A DNA stretch of 64,000 nucleotides from Dactylosporangium roseum (GCF_025264685.1 NZ_CP073721.1:7829501-7893500), one strand, 5' to 3'. Counted from the first letter of the stretch, positions 43,911-54,177 are shown. The notes: generated by a model not told the origin, from the letters alone. A program made the numbers and translations.

Positions 43911-44018
43911 GGTCTATCGGCCGGCTGTCCCGCTCGATCTCACCGAAACCCGCCTCGGCCCACTGGTTGTGTCATCACCGTGTCATCGGATGCCCTGAGG
44001 GCGAGGCCATGGCGCCAG

Positions 44019-45545
44019 TTAGGACGTGCTTGCCATGAGGCGCCTCCGCAGGTCCTGCGGCCGAGACATGAAGTCCAACAGATACAGGTAGCCCAGGAGT
44101 GGTAGGTCGTGCGAAATCGTGCCGTCGTGATTCGCAAGAAGAGCGTTCGTCTCGGCTACTCGACCGGCGTTCTTTGCGCCGTGGCCGTGAGTGGCGTCAC
44201 GTAGTAGCTTGACGTATTTGGCAGCGGCGTTGACCTTAGAAAGCCCAAAAATCTTCATCTCGTCAGGCTTGGTTGAGCTAGATCGGATGAAGAAGCCATC
44301 CTGGACAGACTTCAAGGCGGCAACGGCGCGTTCTGCGAGCGGCAATAGCACTTCGGCCGCAGTGGGGCTCATGGTGCCCCGAAGCCGAGTTAGTGCCCGC
44401 TCCGCTGTTACAAGATGAGCCGACTTCTCCACGCTTTGCTGACTGATTCGGTCGAGGATGTCGAGTACCGTGAACAGCAGGACCTGCTGTGCTTCTGCAT
44501 CTCGATACGACGTGAGGATCGATCCGGTGCGCCGGAACAATTGCTCGGCTGTAAGTAGCTTCTGGTGGTGTCTAACTGGGTCATATGTGTTGGTCTTGTC
44601 GGCGAACACGACCGGATCGCTGAGAACCGAAAAGATCTCATTGAGCTGCTTGGTCCACCAAGCAATCGCATCGGAGCATGCTGCGGGGCTAAGCGTAGGG
44701 CTCGTCCACGTTCGCGACGTTTCGGTCGTTCGCGGAACGAGGTGTAACAGTTCGGCGGCTCCGGGGTTGAGCCCGGCAAGATGGCGCCCAAAGCTGTAGA
44801 CGACTGCACCGAAGGTCCGGTGCGCCGAAAAGGCCCAGATCTGCGGCGTCATGCAGCCGATGAGGGGCGCGAGGTAGGCGTCGAAGGTGTAAATACCGTG
44901 TAGAAGTCCGTCTCCGCTAGAGAACGGTCGATCACCTTTGGCAAGACTGTTCTTTATATAGGTAAAATCACCCGCTCTGAGTTGGTCATCGTGCGCGATG
45001 CGAAGAAGCACCGCAGGGAACTTCACTCTTCTCACTAGTGCTTCAGATCGGGTAACTACGTGCACGGCAGAATTTTCAAGAAGGTGCTCATTCGAATCGC
45101 CTTCGAGGGCCATGATGTGAAGCCCACGGTAAACGCCTTCGGCGGTTCCGGCGAGATCCTGCGGCCCTGCAACCATGGTTTGCAGAATCCACAGGTAGAA
45201 CACGTCGACGATGGAATTTGACTTTAGAATGCGCTGCTCGATGTTATGTATCTGCTTCTGGGTGAACTGATCCAGGCTACTGCTTTCGCCTGCTCTTGTT
45301 GAGATTTGCGAAAGTGTGGGGAAGGTGCTGGATTGCTGGCGCGGCCCGGCAATGTTCTGGCTGGCGACGAGTGCTGGACGGTTGCGGTAATAGGATTCCT
45401 TAGTCTGAATCGAGAAGAAGCCGCTTTGCCGAGAGCTGCGTCGGACATGCAGATCTGCGCCGTTGAAGAACTCCAGCGGCATTCCACCCCAAAGCCATGC
45501 TGGTACTGCCACGTTGACGCACGGGATTGGTCGACTACTGCTCAC
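44019..45545 (-). CDS. Unknown protein of about 500 residues with HEPN-like Rx5H motif
   Basis: 508 residues, soluble. It starts 'IPCVNVAVPAWLWGGMPLEFFNGADLHVRR' (excerpt) and is largely helical. Near the C-terminus 'VKLLRDATHGHGAKNAGRV' has R-x5-H, the spacing of HEPN ribonuclease motifs, followed by 'LANHDGTISHDLPLLGYLYLLDF'. No family recognised. It occupies the same place (between att and integrase) in unit 2 as the Shedu-like gene in unit 1. Lower GC than the backbone. A defence role is inference from position and motif. Confidence 0.68.
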   Translation of the reverse strand: MSSSRPIPCVNVAVPAWLWGGMPLEFFNGADLHVRRSSRQSGFFSIQTKESYYRNRPALVASQNIAGPRQQSSTFPTLSQISTRAGESSSLDQFTQKQIHNIEQRILKSNSIVDVFYLWILQTMVAGPQDLAGTAEGVYRGLHIMALEGDSNEHLLENSAVHVVTRSEALVRRVKFPAVLLRIAHDDQLRAGDFTYIKNSLAKGDRPFSSGDGLLHGIYTFDAYLAPLIGCMTPQIWAFSAHRTFGAVVYSFGRHLAGLNPGAAELLHLVPRTTETSRTWTSPTLSPAACSDAIAWWTKQLNEIFSVLSDPVVFADKTNTYDPVRHHQKLLTAEQLFRRTGSILTSYRDAEAQQVLLFTVLDILDRISQQSVEKSAHLVTAERALTRLRGTMSPTAAEVLLPLAERAVAALKSVQDGFFIRSSSTKPDEMKIFGLSKVNAAAKYVKLLRDATHGHGAKNAGRVAETNALLANHDGTISHDLPLLGYLYLLDFMSRPQDLRRRLMASTS

Positions 45546-45630
45546 AAAAGCAGCGTACTCCCGAGCTGTTATCGGGGCGACGCCTTATCGCACGCTGATC
45601 GTTGAGCGACCGGCCCGGTGAACTGGCTGC

Positions 45631-45940
45631 TCATTCCGGCAACGCGGTGCCGTGATTGCTTGCTGTCAGCAGAGCTGCTTCGATTCGGTGGCGGGCTGCT
45701 TCGTCTTGACCGTCGATGCACTTGGCGTAGACCTTGAGCAGGACATTTACGCTGTGCCCAGCCCCTTCGGCAACCTGGGTTGCCGGGACGCCTGCGTTAA
45801 GCCACAACGACACAGCCGCGTGCCGCAGATGATAAGGCACCTTCGCCAAAGGCGAACGCTGCTGAGACTCAGTGAGAGCGAGAAGGCGAGCCTGCCGCCA
45901 CACTCGACTGTAGGTCTCTTTCGAGAAGCGGACGAACTTC
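45631..45940 (-). pseudogene. Tyrosine integrase, C-terminal fragment
   Basis: About 100 codons: 'SKETYSRVWRQARLLALTESQQRSPLAKVPYHLRHAAVSLWLNAGVPATQVA' (excerpt) and 'SVNVLLKVYAKCIDGQDEAARHRIEAAL'. This is nearly identical to the C-terminus of the unit-1 integrase, including HxxR and Tyr, but it has lost everything upstream of the HxxR region and the catalytic Arg. Upstream codons are unrelated. Confidence 0.88.
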
Positions 45941-46185
45941 GCGGCCTTTTCGAGGGCTTCTTCCCTGGTTGACCGATTCCGCCATTTAGGCGGCCCTTGT
46001 CTGTGCTATTGGCGCCCTGAGCGAGACGCGATCCTGAACTCTGTCCTCTCGTCCATCAACGTCCGGCGGCGACCTCGATACCCCATCGTGCGGTTGACGT
46101 CCAGTTCACAGGCGCTGCAGGTCCTTCCGAGCATCGTGGACTGGACTCGAAGGGACGGGCGGATTTCTGCCCACGCGGTCTGGGC

Positions 46186-46482
46186 TTACGCCGCTTCTCC
46201 TTGGTGCCGTTCCAGATATTCCTCGACCGCTGCCCGGATGATTCCGGATCGGCCGGCCCTGTCGCGGCCGGCAGCGCTGTCCAGTCTGGCGACCATGTCG
46301 CTTGGCATCTTCACTGTTACGACTCGTTCGACTGCTTCGCCGGCCGGGTCGACCTGGACGAAGGTTCCTGTTGGGCTTGTGGGCTTTGCCCACTCGCGCC
46401 AAGGAGTGATGTCGTCGGCCTCCAGCAGCCAGTTGGCGATCTCATCCCTGCTCATACGGTCGAAGTCCGGTGTCCCGGTCAT
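46186..46482 (-). CDS. Ribbon-helix-helix antitoxin
   Basis: 98 residues. The C-terminal RHH domain reads 'VVTVKMPSDMVARLDSAAGRDRAGRSGIIRAAVEEYLE' (excerpt). The N-terminal 50 residues probably wrap the toxin ('SRDEIANWLLEADD'). ATG 46482 overlaps the toxin stop as ATGA, with GAGGAG upstream. Toxin-first order as in BrnT-BrnA. Confidence 0.82.
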   Translation of the reverse strand: MTGTPDFDRMSRDEIANWLLEADDITPWREWAKPTSPTGTFVQVDPAGEAVERVVTVKMPSDMVARLDSAAGRDRAGRSGIIRAAVEEYLERHQGEAA

Positions 46483-46769
46483 CGCTGATCTCCTCTCTGC
46501 ATCCACTGCTGACCATCGGTGGCGCCAGCCGCACGAGCGCTGTGCACCCGCCAGACGAACGAGTCGTCATTGCGCACGAGGAGCACCCGTACGAGCACGC
46601 GCGCGTCTGTCTCGGCCACGACGAGGAGCAACAGGTCGTTGTACGCCCGAAGCTGCGACCGCTCGTCACGATCCAGTACCTCGGCAACGTCGGCCACGTT
46701 CAGCCCATCCCGCAGGGTCGCCTGCGGGAGTTCGTCCGGCTGCGGCATCCGCCACTGCAACTCACTCAT
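46479..46769 (-). CDS. Toxin partner of the RHH antitoxin
   Basis: 96 residues: 'LNVADVAEVLDRDERSQLRAYNDLLLLVVAETDARVLVRVLLVRNDDSFVWRVHSAR' (excerpt), a small alpha/beta fold like BrnT/RelE-type ribonuclease toxins. Family is not certain, but size, order, overlap and operator make a toxin-antitoxin module likely. Confidence 0.65.
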   Translation of the reverse strand: MSELQWRMPQPDELPQATLRDGLNVADVAEVLDRDERSQLRAYNDLLLLVVAETDARVLVRVLLVRNDDSFVWRVHSARAAGATDGQQWMQRGDQR

Positions 46770-46778
46770 GGGGTATCA

Positions 46779-46794
46779 GTATTACCGGTAATAC
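46779..46794. promoter_or_regulatory. 16-bp perfect palindrome upstream of toxin gene
   Basis: GTATTACCGGTAATAC begins 10 bp upstream of the toxin ATG. This is the expected place for the RHH antitoxin's autoregulatory operator. Confidence 0.75.
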
Positions 46795-46970
46795 CGGCGA
46801 TCGGTAGCCGATCGGCGGGATCGCCGCCCGGTGTCTCTGCGGAACGGTCCGGATCAAGGTCGCCTGGCCCGTGGCGGTGCCGCCTGCATCCGCGGTGGTC
46901 CCGTGCCTGAGGAGTGTCATCGATCTCCCAGTTCGGTCTATCGGCGCAGGTCAAGCCAGGCGCACGCTCT

Positions 46971-47030
46971 GGTCTTGAAAACCGGTGAGGCGTTCCGCGT
47001 CTCCGTGGGTTCGAATCCCACGCCCTCCGC
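46971..47030 (+). repeat. Third copy of tRNA-Ser 3' end (att site)
   Basis: 60 bp identical to tRNA-Ser 36178-36237, including the unaltered anticodon loop. The 5' half of the tRNA is absent. Right border of unit 2. Confidence 0.93.
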
Positions 47031-47042
47031 TCTCTGACCTGC

Positions 47043-47073
47043 GACAACCACCGTTGTCACACCGGTGGTTGTC
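47043..47073. terminator. Hairpin after the third att copy
   Basis: GACAACCACCG (47043-47053) pairs with CGGTGGTTGTC (47063-47073), 9-nt loop. Confidence 0.7.
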
Positions 47074-47340
47074 CCGGACCATCCCACACGGCGTCGCTCG
47101 TTTGGCCACCACATGGCCACACAAGGCAGCATGCTTACTCGCTTGGCCGCGGAGTGGGCGGCGGCAACAGCGCCACCACAGCCTCGGCCGCCGCGTCGTG
47201 CACCGTCCGGCGAACATTTTGGTACAGGTTCCTGGTCTGGTGATGTTCGTGTTCGCGTGGCCGAGCTGGTCCGACACGACCTTCACGTCCAGGCCCGCCT
47301 CCAGACCGAGCGTCGCCGCAGTGTGCCGGCCCGGCGTCGA
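47050..47340 (-). pseudogene. Third integrase remnant, C-terminal scrap
   Basis: Leftward codons 'HTAATLGLEAGLDVKVVSDQLGHANTNITR' (excerpt) are a tyrosine-recombinase HxxR-proximal region of a different subfamily from the other two. After a frame change, 'VHDAAAEAVVALLPP' continues the tail. The 5' end is fused at about 47340 to a truncated membrane-protein gene. Non-functional. Confidence 0.78.
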
Positions 47341-47477
47341 GCGAGCCGGAGGATTGCGTACAGGAGCCGTTCGAGCCTGGTCTGCGTCTCCTTCGCGATC
47401 ATGTTCTTCAGCGTCTCGAAGACCACGAACATCACCAGCAGGCCAGCGAGTCCGCCAACCAAGTGCCAGATCGTCAC
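47340..47477 (-). pseudogene. Truncated small membrane protein following padR
   Basis: GTG 47477 overlaps the padR stop (GTGA). The protein-like part is 'IWHLVGGLAGLLVMFVVFETLKNMIAKETQTRLERLLYAILRLARRRAG' (excerpt), one membrane helix and an amphipathic helix. After about 47340 the reading runs into the integrase remnant. Homologues that I know from actinobacteria continue for about 100 more residues, so this copy is cut. Confidence 0.6.
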
Positions 47478-47812
47478 GCAACACCGCCGGCCGGGCGCGA
47501 CTGGACCGGCGCGCGGGTGTACCCGATGGCCTGGTGCAGCTCGGCAAGTGCCCGCCGGGCATGAACGGCGCCGTCCGTGGTGAGGGTGTAGTACCGCCGG
47601 GCGGGCCTGCCCGCTTCGGCCTCCTCGATGACCTCTCGGTGTCCTTCAATCCATTCCGCCGCTTCGAGCCTGGCGAGGATCGGGTAGAGCGCGCCGGACT
47701 TGAGGCCGGAGGCGCGCATGAGCGCGTAGCCGTAGTGCTGGCGGCCGGGGTCGTCGAGCAGCGCCCGGAGCACCCTGGCGACGTTGGTGGTGATCTGGAA
47801 CGGTTGACCCAT
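47474..47812 (-). CDS. PadR-family transcriptional regulator
   Basis: 112 residues: 'VLRALLDDPGRQHYGYALMRASGLKSGALYPILARLEAAEWIEGHRE' (excerpt) and 'RPARRYYTLTTDGAVHARRALAEL', the PadR winged helix plus C-terminal dimer helix. ATG 47812. The site ATGTCATAACAT (47828-47839) just upstream has the ATGT...ACAT form of PadR operators, so autoregulation is likely. Confidence 0.9.
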   Translation of the reverse strand: MGQPFQITTNVARVLRALLDDPGRQHYGYALMRASGLKSGALYPILARLEAAEWIEGHREVIEEAEAGRPARRYYTLTTDGAVHARRALAELHQAIGYTRAPVQSRPAGGVA

Positions 47813-47827
47813 GCCACTATCTTACAC

Positions 47828-47839
47828 ATGTCATAACAT
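47828..47839. promoter_or_regulatory. PadR-type operator
   Basis: ATGT-CATA-ACAT, 16 bp before the padR start codon, in an AT-richer promoter stretch. Confidence 0.5.
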
Positions 47840-47900
47840 TACATAGGGGTGCAGTACCGGAAACGTCGACTGATCGACATCCACCCCGCTGTGGCACTTC

Positions 47901-47938
47901 GTCTAGCGCACTAGATGATTTTCGTCTAGTACACTAGA
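47901..47938. promoter_or_regulatory. Direct repeats upstream of hicA
   Basis: GTCTAGCGCACTAGA (47901-47915) and GTCTAGTACACTAGA (47924-47938) are 23 bp apart, about two helical turns. Each is a CTAG-n4-CTAG inverted repeat. They end 9 bp before hicA, fitting a HicB operator. Confidence 0.7.
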
Positions 47939-47946
47939 CTCAGTGC

Positions 47947-48159
47947 ATGAAGCGAGTCGACCTCCTGAAGAAGATCCGCACGGCAGCGGCGGGCAAAGGA
48001 GTCGACTTCGGACTGCACCGCGAGGGCACGTCCCACAGCATCTACCGGTGCGATGGCCAGAACGTCGTCGTCCCTCGCCACACCGAGATCAACGAAATCA
48101 CGGCTCGCGCCATCATGCGCGACCTCGAAGACCAACTCGGGAAAGGGTGGTGGCGGTGA
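47947..48159 (+). CDS. hicA: HicA-family toxin (mRNA interferase)
   Basis: 70 residues with the HicA dsRBD-like pattern: 'VDLLKKIRTAAAGKGVDFGLHREGTSHSIYRC' (excerpt), where the Ser-His is the catalytic His, and 'VVPRHTEINEITARAIMRDLE'. ATG 47947; stop overlaps the antitoxin start (GTGA). Confidence 0.92.
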   Translation: MKRVDLLKKIRTAAAGKGVDFGLHREGTSHSIYRCDGQNVVVPRHTEINEITARAIMRDLEDQLGKGWWR

Positions 48160-48689
48160 AGACTTACACGGCTACCTGCCGGCGCTCGGGCGCCTGGTGG
48201 GCGATCAGCGTCCCCGAACTCAAGGGACTCCACACCCAGGCGCGTAGGCTCAGCGAGGCCGAGGCCATGGTCCGCGACGCCCTCGCGCTGTTCCTCGACG
48301 TGGCGCCCGACTCGTTCGCCGTCACGCTGCACCCCGAGGTTCCGGAAGCCCGGTGCGAGCTGGCCGAGGCGCTGGATGCCCGGCAGGCCGCCCGAGAAGC
48401 GGACCAGAAGTCCACGACCGCGACCGCGGCGGCGGTCCAGCGCCTCGCCGCTCTGGGGATCACCGGCCGGGACGCCGCACAACTGCTCGGACTGTCACCA
48501 CAGCGAGTGTCGCAGATCGCCAGCAGCTCACCGGCGATCAGGAAGACGACCCAACCGTCCACGGCACTCCGCATCGAGAGGCACCGCAGGAAGGCGGCGG
48601 CGAACAGGGAACAGGCTGCCAGAAGAGCGCAGGAGCGGAAGGCCGCTAAGGCGCCGAGCGACAGCACGGCCGCGCGAAGCGGCACCTGA
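48156..48689 (+). CDS. hicB: HicB-like antitoxin with HTH
   Basis: 177 residues. N-terminal HicB fold 'YTATCRRSGAWWAISVPELKGLHTQARRLSEAEAMVRDAL' (excerpt), then an HTH with 'GITGRDAAQLLGLSPQRVSQIASSSP' and a basic tail. GTG 48156 overlaps hicA; GAAAGGG is about 8 nt upstream. Confidence 0.85.
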   Translation: MKTYTATCRRSGAWWAISVPELKGLHTQARRLSEAEAMVRDALALFLDVAPDSFAVTLHPEVPEARCELAEALDARQAAREADQKSTTATAAAVQRLAALGITGRDAAQLLGLSPQRVSQIASSSPAIRKTTQPSTALRIERHRRKAAANREQAARRAQERKAAKAPSDSTAARSGT

Positions 48690-48738
48690 CGACGCGACCG
48701 AACGCGCCGTACCGCGCCCTCGGAAACAGCACGGCGAC

Positions 48739-48773
48739 TTCCCCGAGGGGTATCTTTAGATCCCCTCGGGGAA
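48739..48773 (+). terminator. Hairpin after hicAB
   Basis: TTCCCCGAGGGG (48739-48750) pairs with CCCCTCGGGGAA (48762-48773). 50 bp after hicB. Confidence 0.78.
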
Positions 48774-48867
48774 GGCAGCGCGGAACCATCCTGCCCAACC
48801 GCGGCGGCCTCCAGGGTCGGCGCGGTTGTCGCACCATCCGCTCGCCGCGGGTGCGTACCCTGCCCGC

Positions 48868-49014
48868 GTGAATGCCGAAAGCCTCATCGCGCTGGACGCA
48901 GCCCTGCTCGCCGCCGCAGTGGCCATCGTCGTGCCTGTCTGGACCTTCAAGCGGACGCTTGAGTTCCGCCGGCCATCCTTGGGGAGCCGGCGGCTTGTCC
49001 TAAGTCCTTCCTGA
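48868..49014 (+). CDS. Possible small membrane peptide
   Basis: 48 residues from GTG 48868, with one hydrophobic helix ('LIALDAALLAAAVAIVVPVWTF'). No ribosome site of note and a low-complexity end. May be a relic. Confidence 0.2.
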   Translation: MNAESLIALDAALLAAAVAIVVPVWTFKRTLEFRRPSLGSRRLVLSPS

Positions 49015-49074
49015 GCGCACCTAGTCCGGCGCGAGACCTACCGCCTACGGTGCTGACATGACGAGATCCCTGAC

Positions 49075-49468
49075 ATGACCACGCCCATCGAGATCGTCAC
49101 GTCCGTGAAGGGCAGCACGATCGTCGCGCATTGGCGGAAGGGACGTCATCAGCGTGCTTGGTCCGCCGGGGGCCGATCGCCGCGAAGTACAGAGCGATGT
49201 GCATGAGCAGGCACTCGACGCCCTGGCCGGGGCGATCAAGCACGCCACCAATCCAGAACTCTGGCACTCCATTCGCGAACAGGAGCGGCGGGAGTGGCAG
49301 GCGCGCATCTGTAGTCTGCGAGGGAAGTGCTACGCAGAGGAAAGCGGCAGAGGAACCACCGCGGTTCGGACCAGCGCATGGAACTGCCCACATGGCACTG
49401 TCCCGCCGCCGTCGACGGTTCCCGCGGTTATTCGAGGGACGATCGACTATGTCACGCAGTGGCGCTGA
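49075..49468 (+). pseudogene. Small hypothetical gene with apparent frameshift
   Basis: ATG 49075 gives 'TTPIEIVTSVKGSTIVAHWRKG'; from about 49141 the sensible reading continues one base shifted as 'DVISVLGPPGADRREVQSDVHEQALDALAGAIKHATNPELWHSI' (excerpt). The join lies at GGGACG. An independent start at GTG 49154 is possible. No family recognised. Confidence 0.35.
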
Positions 49469-49485
49469 GCCTCTACCCTTTAGCA

Positions 49486-49932
49486 ATGACGGACCAGGAA
49501 CAGCGCGAGACCGTCCAGCCCCGCGTGAGTGTGCCCGTCCCGAGTACCCGGCCCAGAGACGACTACGGCCCGCCTCCCCCCATGAGTGCGAGGGGTGGGG
49601 TCGAGCTGGCGGCCGCCTTCATCGCCAGCGCCGTCGCGCAACAGCTCGTCGGCATCGCGGCCTGGGAGGCGCTGAAGGCCGGGGCCCGTCAGGCCAGGCT
49701 TCGCTTCGGCTGGCAGAGCGAGGCCCAGCAGCGACCCTACGCCGAGGCCACGGCCAAGCTGGCCGTCGCGTCGAAGCTCGACGCCGACGCCGGCCTCGAC
49801 GTCACGGAGTGCCGTCGACTCGGTGATCAGTGGCAGGCGATCGTGATCGGCGAAGGGCGGCGATACCGTGTCCTGATTCCGGCGAAGCCCAAGGAACCGG
49901 ACGAGATCGCCGTGAGCCTCGAATTGGAGTGA
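49486..49932 (+). CDS. Hypothetical protein
   Basis: 148 residues from ATG 49486. Hydrophilic start, then 'GGVELAAAFIASAVAQQLVGIAAWEALKAGARQARLRF' (excerpt) and a small alpha/beta C-terminus. It ends 5 bp from the convergent ComB-like gene. No function assignable. Confidence 0.5.
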   Translation: MTDQEQRETVQPRVSVPVPSTRPRDDYGPPPPMSARGGVELAAAFIASAVAQQLVGIAAWEALKAGARQARLRFGWQSEAQQRPYAEATAKLAVASKLDADAGLDVTECRRLGDQWQAIVIGEGRRYRVLIPAKPKEPDEIAVSLELE

Positions 49933-49937
49933 GTGCG

Positions 49938-50693
49938 TCAGACCGGGGCGAACACGCCGTTGGTCAGGACCGGGACCATGGCGGAAACGCCGGACTGGAC
50001 GGCCAGGCTCACGTCCTCCGCGAAGCCTCGCTGCCTCAGCTCCTGGCCGCTCACACACTTGCGCACCGCCGCGGGTACGTTGCGTACCGCCGCCAGAGCC
50101 GCCAGCGTCACAGCGGCCTCCACCGACAGCGGGGCGCCCAGCATCGACAAGCCGTCGAGGACCGACGCGGCGCCCAGCAGGTCCTCCACACACGGACGGA
50201 GCGTGCCGTCCGGCCACAGCTCGCCGGCCGCCACCACGCCGACCGGGGAGGCGGCCGTGCCGTGGCCCTGCGTCACGAGCCAGCGCGCGACGGCCGGGGC
50301 GTTGCGCAGGCAGGCCGCCACCACCGCGGCACCCGTGGAGGCGGCCGCGGAGCAGATCGTCGCGCCGTTCGGCGATGGAAGTACCAGATCAGCGGCTATC
50401 GGGGCGGTCGACAGGGCGGCCGGGGAGAGCGACCACGGGTGGTCCGCCGTCGCCTGCGAGCGGCCGACGGCAAACGCGGCACCCATGCGATCGGCGTAGG
50501 CGCGGGCCTGGTCGGACCAGGGGAAGGGGTGGACGCGCATGCCGCGCGCCACCGCGATGTCCACGGCTGTCGAGAATGACAGCACGTCGACCACGACCAG
50601 GACCGAGCAGACGCGGGCGAGTTCGGCCGCACCTGCCGGTCCCCAGTCGAAACGGGCGCCAGAGCCGGGCTGGCTGAAGACGCCCTCGGCCAT
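49938..50693 (-). CDS. 2-phosphosulfolactate phosphatase (ComB) family
   Basis: 251 residues: 'VLVVVDVLSFSTAVDIAVARGMRVHPFPW' (excerpt), 'LSPAALSTAPIAADLVLPSPNGATICSAAASTGAAVVAACLRNA' (excerpt) and 'DGTLRPCVEDLLGAASVL' match the ComB fold. The methanogen enzyme acts in coenzyme M synthesis; actinobacterial homologues next to purL have unknown substrates. It starts 1 bp after the purL stop, so cotranscribed. Confidence 0.8.
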   Translation of the reverse strand: MAEGVFSQPGSGARFDWGPAGAAELARVCSVLVVVDVLSFSTAVDIAVARGMRVHPFPWSDQARAYADRMGAAFAVGRSQATADHPWSLSPAALSTAPIAADLVLPSPNGATICSAAASTGAAVVAACLRNAPAVARWLVTQGHGTAASPVGVVAAGELWPDGTLRPCVEDLLGAASVLDGLSMLGAPLSVEAAVTLAALAAVRNVPAAVRKCVSGQELRQRGFAEDVSLAVQSGVSAMVPVLTNGVFAPV

Positions 50694-50694
50694 G

Positions 50695-53072
<2,378 letters not shown>

Positions 53073-53076
<4 letters not shown>

Positions 53077-53753
53077 ACGCGGGCTCCCAGGTGTGCGAGC
53101 ACGGACGTGAAGATGCCGAGGCCGTCGATCGACGGGCCGGTCAGCACCTCAACGGCGTGCTCCGGGTGGGGCATGATCCCGACGACGTTGCCCGCGGCGT
53201 TGGTGATCGCCGCGATGTCGTGCAGCGAACCGTTGGGGTTTCCGCGGATGTACCTCGCGACGATCCGGCCCTCGGCCTCGAGCCCGTCGAGGGTGCGCCG
53301 GTCGGCCATGTAGCAGCCTTCGCCGTTCTTGACCGGGATCACGACCTCTTGGCGCGACTGGAAGCCGTTGGTCCAGGCGGTGGACGCGTTCTCGATCCGC
53401 AGGCCCTGGTCGCGGTTGCGGAAGTGCAGGTGCTGGTTGCGGGTGAGAGCGCCGGGCAGGAGGTGCGCCTCGCACAGCACCTGGAAGCCGTTGCAGATGC
53501 CCAGCACGGGCAGACCGTCGCCGGCCGCCTTGACGATCGACTCCATCACGGCGGAGAACCGGGCGATGGCGCCCGCGCGCAGATAGTCTCCATACGAGAA
53601 GCCGCCCGGCAGGACGACCGCGTCCACGCCGTAGAGCTCGGCGTCGGCGTGCCACAGCGGGATCGGCGCGCCGCCGGCGAGCTGCACGGCACGGGCGGCG
53701 TCACGGTCGTCGAGTGAACCGGGGAAGGTGACGACACCGATGCGGGCGGTCAC
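53073..53753 (-). CDS. purQ: Phosphoribosylformylglycinamidine synthase glutaminase subunit
   Basis: 226 residues. Class I glutamine amidotransferase: 'GVVTFPGSLDDRDAARAV', oxyanion region 'LPGGFSYGDYLRAG', nucleophile Cys in 'VLGICNGFQVLCEA' near residue 86, and a late 'MPHPEHAVE' His-Glu pair. Coupled to purS and purL by ATGA overlaps. Confidence 0.97.
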
Positions 53754-54007
53754 CGGGACTCGACCTCCGCCGGCTCCTCCACCCGCAGCGTGAAGTCCTC
53801 GATCACCGGGTTCGCGAGCAGCTTGTCGGCGATCTCACGGGCACGGTCGAGGTCGGCGGCGCCGTCGAACTCGATCTCGATCCGCTTGCCGATGCGCACT
53901 GAGGCCACGTCGGCGACGCCGAGTCGCGGCAGCGCGTTCGCGACCGCCTGACCCTGGGGGTCCAGGATCTCCGGTTTGAGCATGACGTCCACCACGACGC
54001 GGGCCAC
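53750..54007 (-). CDS. purS: Phosphoribosylformylglycinamidine synthase subunit PurS
   Basis: 85 residues: 'VVVDVMLKPEILDPQGQAVANALPRLGV' (excerpt) and 'RIGKRIEIEFDG', typical PurS. GTG 54007 with AGGAG 6 nt upstream. First gene of purSQL-comB. Confidence 0.95.
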   Translation of the reverse strand: MARVVVDVMLKPEILDPQGQAVANALPRLGVADVASVRIGKRIEIEFDGAADLDRAREIADKLLANPVIEDFTLRVEEPAEVESR

Positions 54008-54103
54008 GGGGCACTCCTGACGTTGAGTCGGGCGCTCGAGGGCGAGCGACACGAGCCTACCGGGCGGGACAACGCCGCAGATCACCGGCCGTGACCCGGC
54101 ATG

Positions 54104-54176
54104 GCCGATCTTGTAGCGCGGTCCGAAACATCGCCCACCACGCATCTTAGCGGCCTCCCGGAGAACCAAGATCGGC
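54104..54176. repeat. Inverted repeat GCCGATCTTG / CAAGATCGGC
   Basis: 10-bp perfect arms (54104-54113, 54167-54176) 53 nt apart, between purB and purS. The arm resembles the outer part of the dispersed element at 32247 and 57425 but lacks the GCAGTTGTGG core, so it may be a decayed relative. Confidence 0.5.
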
Positions 54177-54177
54177 G

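Larger units (their letters stand above)
36149..47340. mobile_element. Stacked integrative island in tRNA-Ser, at least three units
   Basis: Left border: the intact tRNA gene. The tRNA's 3' 60 bp recur at 43796-43854 and 46971-47030. Unit 1 (36240-43854) holds a Shedu-like gene, a frameshifted integrase, an HTH/excisionase gene, two gene scraps, a GntR gene and an unknown operon. Unit 2 (43855-47030) holds an unknown gene, an integrase fragment and a toxin-antitoxin pair. Unit 3 is an integrase scrap (about 47060-47340) fused to a truncated host gene. The terminal regions 36240-36370 and 43855-43990 are similar in sequence, including a GGCCCACT-GTTGTG stretch. No conjugation genes are visible. 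Confidence 0.85.

Noticed and set aside
46971..47030. A third tRNA-Ser gene
   Set aside because: Only the 3' 60 bp are present, without the 5' half needed for folding.
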